Below the pieces are notes generated by a model. It saw nothing but the letters and a program-made list of their open reading frames with translations, had not been told where the DNA came from and did not search any database. A stretch of DNA of 64,000 nucleotides from Corynebacterium diphtheriae (GTDB lineage Bacteria > Actinomycetota > Actinomycetes > Mycobacteriales > Mycobacteriaceae), in the NCBI RefSeq assembly GCF_001457455.1, contig NZ_LN831026.1:558001-622000 (forward strand). The letters run 5' to 3'. The translations under genes and the position numbers were made by a program. Below are positions 36,855 to 43,901 of this stretch, in pieces. The stretch's first letter is position 1, and each line of letters begins with the position of its first letter.

Positions 36855-38111
36855 ATGAATATTGACGCCGGCTGGCAAGGGGAAACCCTCCAAGACAACC
36901 TAGAGCGTCGTGGTGTTAGTCGCCGTGATTTTATGAAGCTCTGTAGCGGATTAGCTGCAGTATTTACCTTTGGTGCTCCCATTAGCGCGCGATCAGAAGA
37001 GCTGAAATCCAGCGCCGAGGAGATCGCTAAAAAACTTGGTGCCGTAACCAAACCCAATGTTGCATGGTTGCAGCTACAAGAGTGCACCGGCTGCATGGAA
37101 TCGGTACTGCGATCCGGTGGCACCACCGTAGAAGACATGGTCTTGGGACTGCTCTCCTTGAACTACAACGAGCTGGTCATGGCGGCCTCCGGCGAAGCAG
37201 CTGAAAAAGCGCTCGAAGAAGTCTCCCACGAGCCACATATCTTGGTAGTCAACGGTTCCGTACCGTTGAATGAAAACGGCGTGTACTGCACCATCGGCGG
37301 AAAGTCCGCTGAGCAGGTACTGCGCGAGGCGGCAGAAAACGCTACGGCGGTGCTCGCTGTCGGTGCATGCGCAGTCTATGGTTCTGTTCAGGCTGCCAAG
37401 CCCAATCCCACAGGTGCGGTAGGTGTAGAGGACATCATTACTGATAAACCAGTGATCAACGTATCCGGTTGCCCACCAATTGGCGAGGTTATTACCGCCA
37501 CCATCACTTACATTCTTACCCACGGTGAAGCACCGAAGGTGGATGCCGAAGGTCGTCCGCTTTTCGCCTACGACCAGCGTATTCACGATTCCTGCCCACG
37601 TCGCGCACACTACGATGCCGGCCAGTTCGTGCGCTCCTTTGATGACGACGGTGCCAAAAATGGTTGGTGCCTCTACGAAGTCGGTTGTAAGGGGCCATCC
37701 ACATTCAGCCCATGCCCGATCATTCAGTGGAACATGAAAGCCGGCTGGCCTATCGGTGCAGGTCACCCATGTATCGGCTGTACGGAAAAAGACTTCTTTG
37801 ATAAATTCACGCCGTTTTACTCAGTGCTGCCCGATATCAAAGGCATTGGTATCGAGTCGACAACTGAGAAGATCGGACTGGGCCTCATGGGCGCAGCCGC
37901 AGCAGGCGTGGCGGTCCACGGCGGTATTACCGCGCTGCGTTCGCAAAAAGAAAACCGGCTCAGCCGCGAAAACGACGTTGCTCTAGCTGCCTTCGGCGAT
38001 GGGCCAGGGCCTGTTGCACTGCCGTTCCCCACAGTCAACGCTGCTGGCAACGGTGATGGGGGCGTCGATAAGCGCGGACAATCAGCATCTAGCAAGAACG
38101 AGGAGGCGTAA
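36855..38111 (+). CDS. hyaA: [NiFe] hydrogenase small subunit, Tat-exported
   Basis: This 418-residue Fe-S subunit passes electrons from the NiFe site to cytochrome b. SRRDFMK at residues 22-28 followed by a hydrophobic stretch is a twin-arginine signal. ECTGCMES (76-83) starts the proximal cluster, with later medial and distal cysteines (GWCLYEVGCKGP, CPIIQWN, HPCIGCTEKDF). The C-terminus has a membrane helix (about 335-355) and an acidic tail. The extra cysteines of oxygen-tolerant enzymes are absent (Gly79; GACAVYGS). ATG 36855 behind GAGGAGG is preferred to ATG 36789. It leads a tight operon hyaABCD. Confidence 0.93.
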   Translation: MNIDAGWQGETLQDNLERRGVSRRDFMKLCSGLAAVFTFGAPISARSEELKSSAEEIAKKLGAVTKPNVAWLQLQECTGCMESVLRSGGTTVEDMVLGLLSLNYNELVMAASGEAAEKALEEVSHEPHILVVNGSVPLNENGVYCTIGGKSAEQVLREAAENATAVLAVGACAVYGSVQAAKPNPTGAVGVEDIITDKPVINVSGCPPIGEVITATITYILTHGEAPKVDAEGRPLFAYDQRIHDSCPRRAHYDAGQFVRSFDDDGAKNGWCLYEVGCKGPSTFSPCPIIQWNMKAGWPIGAGHPCIGCTEKDFFDKFTPFYSVLPDIKGIGIESTTEKIGLGLMGAAAAGVAVHGGITALRSQKENRLSRENDVALAAFGDGPGPVALPFPTVNAAGNGDGGVDKRGQSASSKNEEA

Positions 38112-38116
38112 AGCAC

Positions 38117-39862
38117 ATGGCTGAGCGCGTAGTTATTGATCCACTCACCCGAATCGAAGGCCACCTGCGTATTGAGCTAGAACGCGATGGCAAAAACATC
38201 ACCAATGCGTGGAGCGAAACCACCCAGTTCCGTGGTATCGAAACCATCGTGAAGGGGCGTGACCCCCGCGACGTATGGGCATTCGTTGGCCGTATCTGCG
38301 GCGTGTGCACCTCCACCCACTCGGTCGCTTCCGTCATGGCTGTTGAAGACGCCATTGGTTCACAAGTGCCCAAGCAAGCAGAACTAATCCGTGACATTTT
38401 GCTTGGCGCACAAGAAATCCATGACCACGTGGTGCACTTCTACCACCTCCACGCCCTGGACTGGGTCAACGTGGTATCCGCTGCAGAAGCGGACCCCAAG
38501 AAAGCCGTTGAGTTTGCTAACAAGATCGGCTCCAAGTGGAAGGGCAACACCGAATCACAATTCGCCAAGGTGAAAAAGACCGTCCAAGGCATCCTCGATT
38601 CAGGACAATTGTCCATCTTCACTGGCGGCTACTGGGACCACCCCGACTACCGCCTTCCCGCAGAAGCTAACTTGATGGCGGTATCGCACTACCTCGACGC
38701 CCTAGAATTCCAACGCTCGATCATCCGCATTACCACCATCTTCGGTGGCAAAAACCCACACCCCAACTTCCTCGTGGGCGGCATGGCCTGCAACATCGAC
38801 CCCAACAAGTCTGAGACGTTTAACCAAGTACAACTTGATCAAATCAAAGACTGGACCGATGAGATCCAAGAATTTGTCAAGGAATGCTACTACCCAGATG
38901 CTGTCGCCATCATGGGCGCCTACAAGGACTACTTCAAGATCGGTGCCTCCTCGCCAAACTTCCTAGCCATCGGTATGGCAGGTACACGTTACGCAGGTGG
39001 GGTAGTAGGAACACCACGTTCTCACAGCAACCGCGATATCAAACCGGGCGTGATCCTCGACGGCGACTACAGCAAGATCCATCCGCTTGATCACGACAAG
39101 ATCCGTGAGTACATCTCCTCAGCGTGGTACAGCTACGAAGAAGGCGACGACGCCGGCTTGCAGCCACTCGTCGGTGAAACAACCGTCAACTACACCGGCC
39201 CAACCCCGCCATACACATGGCTTGCCGACGACGATAAGTACACTTGGTCTAAAGCACCGCGTTACGACGGCCGCCCCACCCAAGTAGGCCCTGTTGCCCG
39301 CGTGCTCAGCGCCTACATTCAAGGTCACGCCCACACCCGCAAGCTTGTCGACGACGCTTTGCGCAGCGTAGACATGCAGGTTAAGGACCTCAATTCCACA
39401 GCGGGTCGTACCTTGGCACGTGCAATCGAAGCCATCACCACTGCCGATCACATGGCAGTCGATCTGCTACCAGCCTTCGTCCAAGGAATCGTTGGCGGCG
39501 ACTACGAAGTCTTCGACTCATCCAAGTGGGAGCCAGATACGTGGCCTAAAGAAGCCTCTGATGGTTTCGGACTGATGGAAGTTGCTCGTGGCTGCCTCGG
39601 ACACTACGTCACCATCGAAGACCAAAAAGTAACCCGCTACCAGGCGGTTGTTCCTACAACCTGGCTTGCCGGTGGCCGTGACCCACAAGGCAACATGGGC
39701 CCTTATGAGGAATCACTCGCCGGTGGTGGACACCCACTGCTTGATCCAAAGCAGCCTTTGGAACCACTACGCACCATCCACTCCTTCGACCCATGCATGT
39801 CCTGCGCAGTCCATGTGCTCGATGTGGAGGGACACGAAGAATTCCAGGTGATGACGTCATGA
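38117..39862 (+). CDS. hyaB: [NiFe] hydrogenase large subunit
   Basis: This 581-residue subunit carries the NiFe active site, splitting H2. Ligand motifs: N-terminal RICGVCTSTHSVASV (RxCGxC) and C-terminal DPCMSCAVH (DPCxxCxxH), followed by a 15-residue extension VLDVEGHEEFQVMTS that the maturation protease removes after nickel insertion. It has no signal of its own and is co-exported with the small subunit. It starts 5 bp after hyaA, and its stop overlaps the ATG of hyaC by 4 bp. Confidence 0.97.
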   Translation: MAERVVIDPLTRIEGHLRIELERDGKNITNAWSETTQFRGIETIVKGRDPRDVWAFVGRICGVCTSTHSVASVMAVEDAIGSQVPKQAELIRDILLGAQEIHDHVVHFYHLHALDWVNVVSAAEADPKKAVEFANKIGSKWKGNTESQFAKVKKTVQGILDSGQLSIFTGGYWDHPDYRLPAEANLMAVSHYLDALEFQRSIIRITTIFGGKNPHPNFLVGGMACNIDPNKSETFNQVQLDQIKDWTDEIQEFVKECYYPDAVAIMGAYKDYFKIGASSPNFLAIGMAGTRYAGGVVGTPRSHSNRDIKPGVILDGDYSKIHPLDHDKIREYISSAWYSYEEGDDAGLQPLVGETTVNYTGPTPPYTWLADDDKYTWSKAPRYDGRPTQVGPVARVLSAYIQGHAHTRKLVDDALRSVDMQVKDLNSTAGRTLARAIEAITTADHMAVDLLPAFVQGIVGGDYEVFDSSKWEPDTWPKEASDGFGLMEVARGCLGHYVTIEDQKVTRYQAVVPTTWLAGGRDPQGNMGPYEESLAGGGHPLLDPKQPLEPLRTIHSFDPCMSCAVHVLDVEGHEEFQVMTS

Positions 39863-41013
39863 AACTCATCCACGTCGCACAGTCCTACAGTGTGCGCAAG
39901 CTCAGCCCAGGGCGTCTGCTCGCCCTAGCGGCTGCAGCACCTGAGCACACTGAGGACCCCATCGACCACGCACTAGCCAACTCGCTAGCAGTCAATCGCC
40001 CCGACATTGATCTGCCACAGGCGTCGGCATATGAGCCAGCAACTCCGCAACGCAAGTACTCACTCGCCCGAGTGGACAACTTTCGCATGGCCGGTGAAGA
40101 CCGCCCCGTGACCATCATGCGTGGCGACCTCGCCACCGTGATGAGCAAAGCTCACGCTACCCGTGAGGAAAAAACCCTCCTAGAGCGCAACGCTGATGTG
40201 CTGACCAAAAGCGGTCGACGCTGCCTCGGCATTGCCACCAAAGAAGCCGATGGCAGATTCCACATGGAGGGATTCGTCGCCGTTGGGGTAGAAGATGACG
40301 ATGAAATTCGCCAGCACAGTGGCCGCAGCGAATGGGTGCGCGTCAACGTCTGGTCTGGCATGCTGCGCTTCCAACACTGGGCCAACATGTTCCTCATCAT
40401 CGCGATGACACTCACCGGCTACTACATCATGGACCCCTACTACCGACCCACCGGCGGCGACGTGGGCTACATGATGGGCTGGATTCGTCTCATCCACTTT
40501 GTTGCAGGGTTCCTCTGGATCGCCCTAGGGATTTCCCGTGTGGTCTTGGCATTTACGTCCAAAGACCGACAAATGCGCTGGCGAGCCTTCTGGCCACTAA
40601 ATAACAAACAGGACTTTAAAAACCTGTTGGGCATCATCCAGTACTACGCGTTTATCAAACGCCACGGCCCGCTATTCTTGGCACACAACCCACTTCAGCA
40701 GCTGTCCTATACCGGCATCTACGTGCTGTGTTTGGCACAGATGGTCACCGGCATGACCCTTTACGGCCTTGCCAACCAAACCAACTGGTTCTGGATCATG
40801 ATGTCCTACCCAGCACACTGGTGGGGAATCCCCGTGATTCGTCTGATTCACGCCGTGATCATGTACATCATCTGGGCGTTCGTAATCATTCACGTCTACC
40901 TAGCTGTGCGTGCCGACGCCCTCGAACGCCATGGAGGTGTCTCCTCTATGTTCAACGGTGCCGTATGGATGCGTCGAGGTGCGCGCCCAGTCGACGCCCC
41001 AGAGATCGGATAA
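39859..41013 (+). CDS. hyaC: hydrogenase cytochrome b subunit with P-type-ATPase-like N-terminal domain
   Basis: Residues about 165-384 form a HyaC/HupC-type dihaem cytochrome b with four membrane helices and haem-ligand His in FQHWANMF, RLIHFVAGF and LIHAVIMYII...VIIHVY; it links the hydrogenase to quinone. The first 160 residues are unusual: LLALAAAAPEHTEDPIDHAL, then a YEPATPQRKY segment, TIMRGDLATVM, and ADVLTKSGRRCLGIATK...MEGFVAVG. This order resembles the nucleotide-binding domain of P-type ATPases (DPID, F-P-rKR, KGAP, GxRVLAxA, GLV), without phosphorylation or membrane parts. ATG 39859 overlaps the hyaB stop. Confidence 0.88.
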   Translation: MKLIHVAQSYSVRKLSPGRLLALAAAAPEHTEDPIDHALANSLAVNRPDIDLPQASAYEPATPQRKYSLARVDNFRMAGEDRPVTIMRGDLATVMSKAHATREEKTLLERNADVLTKSGRRCLGIATKEADGRFHMEGFVAVGVEDDDEIRQHSGRSEWVRVNVWSGMLRFQHWANMFLIIAMTLTGYYIMDPYYRPTGGDVGYMMGWIRLIHFVAGFLWIALGISRVVLAFTSKDRQMRWRAFWPLNNKQDFKNLLGIIQYYAFIKRHGPLFLAHNPLQQLSYTGIYVLCLAQMVTGMTLYGLANQTNWFWIMMSYPAHWWGIPVIRLIHAVIMYIIWAFVIIHVYLAVRADALERHGGVSSMFNGAVWMRRGARPVDAPEIG

Positions 41014-41023
41014 CGAAAACAGC

Positions 41024-41536
41024 GTGATCACAGTAATCGGAGTAGGAAACCCAGTCATGGGAGACGACGGCGCAGACCTCGCAGTTTTGCGCCGTCTCCA
41101 AGGCATTACCAATGACCTTGACTGGGTTCCGCGACTATCCACATCCGACCCCGCCGCCCCCAACTACATCGACGGCGGCACCTCCGGCATGGAATTGCTC
41201 CCCATAGTCCAAGACGCAGACAAACTTCTGCTTCTCGACGCCGTCACAGGTCCAGGCGCGCCAGGCGATGTTGTTCGCCTCCACGGCGACCAGATCCCAC
41301 GTCTGCTGAGCTCACGGCTATCCCCACACCAAGTAGGTCTGCTCGACCTGCTTTCTGCAGCACGCCTTCTTGGCCGTGAACCCAACGAGGTAGCAGTAGT
41401 GGGAATCGTCGTCGAGCACTGCGACCTTCACGTAGGCCTCAGCCAAGCAGTAACAGACGCTATCGAAACCGCCACCGACGCAGCCCGAGACGTCATCGCT
41501 GAATGGCAACGTCTCGAAGCCGCCCACGCGAATTAA
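41024..41536 (+). CDS. hyaD: hydrogenase maturation endopeptidase
   Basis: This 170-residue HyaD/HybD-type protease cuts the C-terminal extension of the large subunit. It begins VITVIGVGNPVMGDDGADLAV, with the nickel-sensing Glu replaced by Asp in the GDDG segment, then DGGTSGMELLP, LLLLDAVTGPGAPGD and SPHQVGLLDLL with the conserved His. GTG 41024 is chosen because the conserved core begins there, 10 bp after hyaC. Its TAA shares TTAA with the convergent hypA2 stop. Confidence 0.92.
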   Translation: MITVIGVGNPVMGDDGADLAVLRRLQGITNDLDWVPRLSTSDPAAPNYIDGGTSGMELLPIVQDADKLLLLDAVTGPGAPGDVVRLHGDQIPRLLSSRLSPHQVGLLDLLSAARLLGREPNEVAVVGIVVEHCDLHVGLSQAVTDAIETATDAARDVIAEWQRLEAAHAN

Positions 41537-41898
41537 GGTTCTTCGTCCTTGGGATCTTCAATATCCACCCAAGCAATCTCAAACTCCCGCCCCGACCGCA
41601 AATCAGCCGTCGGGGTTCCACACACCGGACAACACAACGCAAAAAACTCATCGATTTCCACCTCACCATCACACTGCGGACACCACACCGATGCGGGAAT
41701 AAAATCAATGAGAAGCTCAGCACCATCGCATGCACTGCCACTCGAAGCGATCGGCCACGCGCCTTCCAAGGCCTCCGGAATCGCCCCCAAACGCGCGCCG
41801 ACGCGTAGCGCTATCCGAAGGACTCGTCGATTCTTTCCGGAAGGAATCGACGATTCCGTCGCAGACACCACACCAGATAACAGTCCAAGTTCATGCAT
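41533..41898 (-). CDS. hypA: nickel metallochaperone HypA (copy 2) with double palindromic insertion
   Basis: This 121-residue second HypA begins MHELGLLSGVV (Met-His nickel site) and keeps both zinc CxxC pairs (WCPQC, CCPVC), unlike copy 1. Between the first helix and the strand RRVLRIALRVG lies ESSIPSGKN, coded by two overlapping palindromic elements, where HypA proteins normally have a short loop. A -10 box CATAAT lies 6 bp before the ATG, so it is probably leaderless. It is divergent from the large-subunit-like gene and converges on hyaD. The acidic C-terminal tail is extra. Confidence 0.88.
   Translation of the reverse strand: MHELGLLSGVVSATESSIPSGKNRRVLRIALRVGARLGAIPEALEGAWPIASSGSACDGAELLIDFIPASVWCPQCDGEVEIDEFFALCCPVCGTPTADLRSGREFEIAWVDIEDPKDEEP
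41814..41858. repeat. palindromic element copies F1 and F2, overlapping tandem in hypA2
   Basis: F1 (41814-41841) has GGACTCGTCGATTCTTTCCGG; F2 (41835-41858) has TTCCGGAAGGAATCG-A-CGATTCCG. They share the TTCCGG arm. In HypA2, F2 is read in the KESSI frame (ESSIPS) and F1 in another (GKNRRV). Confidence 0.8.
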
Positions 41899-41924
41899 AT
41901 AACCATTATGAGGAGCTATAACCA

Positions 41925-42968
41925 GTGAGTACAACACTGCGCTTGGATCAGTTCGTTGATCCCTTCGAAGCCAAGGTGGTGTACACCGATTCGGGTGCAT
42001 ACTTTGATCTTTCTGGCTTGCCGCGTCTCGACCCCATGCTCGTCGGTCGTAACGTTGCTGAAGTACCAGACATCGTCAAACGACTCTGCGGACTATGCCC
42101 AGTCGCTCATCACCTCGCGGGGGTACGAGCACTCGACGCCCTCTGTGGCGTAGAAGTTCCCCAATCCGCACAACTTGTTCGATTGCTGCTTCACCACGGG
42201 TCGATTCTTTATGCTTCCCCCGATATGGACATCAAGCGCCTTGGCAAGGCAGTAATGGCTGCTGCAGGTTCGCCTGGCCATTTCCCTGACGTTGCGATCC
42301 CCGGTGGTGTGCGTGCACTTCCAGATCCGCAGGCACTCGCAGAGCTGCGCCTACCGGAAAATTACGAGGAGTCATTTGAACCAGTTCCTTACGACGGTTT
42401 CGACATGATGCTCACCAGTCATGGAACCCTCGACCCCCTTGGCGATCATGTCACCGCTCGTTCTGGTGAAGAACGCATCACCTTTGATCTGCAAACCTGG
42501 GCTGACCATGTAGCAGAATCACGCCCTGGCGATCCTGCGCCTCGACCACTGGTCCATGGTCATCCTTATCGCGTAGGCCCCTACGCTCACGGAGAAGCGA
42601 TGGTGCCGCGGTCACTGGCTGAGATCCGACGCATCATCGCCGATCCGCGGTTGTGCGAAGGAGAATTCCGGAAAGAATCGTCGATTCTTTCCGGAATTGG
42701 AGTTGGCGCGGTTGAAGGTCCACGGGGATTGCTGGTGCATCGTTACGTCGCTAATGAGGATGGCGTGTTGGTGGATTGTCAGATTTTGACTCCGACTGCT
42801 CAAAATGAGGCGTGGTTGGCGTCGATGTTGGAGGCGTCGTTGCAACAGGATTCGGATAGGGGAGTAGAACTGAGCGTGGAGAATTCGATTAGGACGGCGA
42901 ATCCATGTTTGCCGTGTAGTTCGGCTCCGGAGGGGCATATGGGCGTTGTGATTGAGAAAGGAAACTAG
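41925..42968 (+). CDS. orphan hydrogenase large-subunit-like protein (HupK/HoxV-like)
   Basis: This 347-residue protein is homologous to NiFe large subunits but much shorter. The N-terminal motif is RLCGLCPVAHHLAGV and the C-terminal one NPCLPCSSAPEGHM, so both CxxC pairs remain though the latter lacks the leading Asp and normal His spacing. There is no cleavable tail beyond MGVVIEKGN and no small-subunit partner. Shortened large-subunit homologues such as HupK/HoxV act as scaffolds for Fe(CN)2CO; a similar role is inferred from its position before hypC2. A perfect 35-bp palindromic element is read FRKESSILSGI near residue 250. GTG 41925 follows AGGAG. Confidence 0.8.
   Translation: MSTTLRLDQFVDPFEAKVVYTDSGAYFDLSGLPRLDPMLVGRNVAEVPDIVKRLCGLCPVAHHLAGVRALDALCGVEVPQSAQLVRLLLHHGSILYASPDMDIKRLGKAVMAAAGSPGHFPDVAIPGGVRALPDPQALAELRLPENYEESFEPVPYDGFDMMLTSHGTLDPLGDHVTARSGEERITFDLQTWADHVAESRPGDPAPRPLVHGHPYRVGPYAHGEAMVPRSLAEIRRIIADPRLCEGEFRKESSILSGIGVGAVEGPRGLLVHRYVANEDGVLVDCQILTPTAQNEAWLASMLEASLQQDSDRGVELSVENSIRTANPCLPCSSAPEGHMGVVIEKGN
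42664..42698. repeat. palindromic element copy G (35-bp perfect, best copy)
   Basis: AATTCCGGAAAGAATCG, central T, then CGATTCTTTCCGGAATT: all 17 base pairs match. It is read as FRKESSILSGI in the large-subunit-like protein. Confidence 0.95.
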
Positions 42969-42973
42969 AGCAG

Positions 42974-43231
42974 ATGTGTCTTGGTATTCCAGCGCGTGTT
43001 GTTGAGGTTCTTGATGGCCCATTGCCGATGGCGGTGGTGGATATGGCTGGTGAGCAGCGGCCGTGTTCGGTGATGTATGTGCCGGAGGTGCAGGTGGGGC
43101 AGTTTGTGCTGCTGCAGAATGGCTACGCCATGGAGGTGTTGGATGAGAAGTCGGCCCAGGAGTCGTTGGCTACGATCGCCGAATTCAATTTGGTGCAGCA
43201 GGTTCAGCTTGCTCCACGGGAGCCGCGTTAG
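42974..43231 (+). CDS. hypC: hydrogenase maturation chaperone HypC (copy 2)
   Basis: This 85-residue HypC begins MCLGIPARVVEVLDG with the essential Cys2. It differs clearly from copy 1 and lies 5 bp after the large-subunit-like gene, so the two may act together as a scaffold. Its TAG shares TTAG with the stop of the convergent TIGR03089 gene. This is the right edge of the hydrogenase island. Confidence 0.92.
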   Translation: MCLGIPARVVEVLDGPLPMAVVDMAGEQRPCSVMYVPEVQVGQFVLLQNGYAMEVLDEKSAQESLATIAEFNLVQQVQLAPREPR

Positions 43232-43890
43232 AGGTTTCGTGCGCTGACTTTTTCGGCGGCGCAGATGGCGTCGATACGCTCGGGGGTGGGGGTGCCTGCG
43301 ACGATGACTGCTGAGCCGCCGGCGGCGAGGGGGTTGATAACTGCGTGGGTGAAGCCGTCGAGGTCGGTCCAGCCGCGGCTGATGAGTCGGGTGTTGGGCT
43401 GGAGTGGGTTGGTGGCGGTGAGGTCTTGGATGCGTGGGGTGGGTTCGAAGAATTGGTCGCCGTAGAATCGCACGGTGGGGGCGAAGTCGATGGCTCCGTC
43501 GGGCAGTGTTGCGCCGCATTCTTCCACGCCGCGGCCGAAGGGGTCGTCGGTGACAAGATACGTATCGACGTCTCCGCTGACTGTGTGGTCTGGCGTTACA
43601 AATAGTGCTTCGGATTCTGGATGATCGCTCGTGGCGCCAAAGTGTGGTGTGATTCCGGCTGCGAGCGCACCGAGGGCGATGGCGATTGATTGCCAACTTG
43701 GTGACAGGTCGATGCAGATGGTGGCGCCGGCGTCGAGTCCGGATTCTTCGCGCAGCATGTTGGCTACTTTTGCGGACCAGTTATCGAGGGTGATTCCGGA
43801 GAAATCAAGACGCGCCCCAGTGTCTTCGTTATACACGGTGACACGTGGGGCGGCGGGTTCAGTGGCAAGGATGTTTGCGAGTAGCTCCAT
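43228..43890 (-). CDS. TIGR03089 family protein (adenylate-forming enzyme-like)
   Basis: This 220-residue actinobacterial protein resembles the N-terminal part of acyl-CoA synthetases (RLDFSGITLDNWSAKVANML, LSPSWQSIAIALGALAAG) but is too short to have the AMP-binding C-domain. It matches the TIGR03089 family next to LytR-CpsA genes in mycobacteria (Rv3268-like). The function is unknown. It lies 11 bp after lcpA in the same direction. Confidence 0.82.
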   Translation of the reverse strand: MELLANILATEPAAPRVTVYNEDTGARLDFSGITLDNWSAKVANMLREESGLDAGATICIDLSPSWQSIAIALGALAAGITPHFGATSDHPESEALFVTPDHTVSGDVDTYLVTDDPFGRGVEECGATLPDGAIDFAPTVRFYGDQFFEPTPRIQDLTATNPLQPNTRLISRGWTDLDGFTHAVINPLAAGGSAVIVAGTPTPERIDAICAAEKVSARNL

Positions 43891-43901
43891 GCCTGCTCAT
43901 G

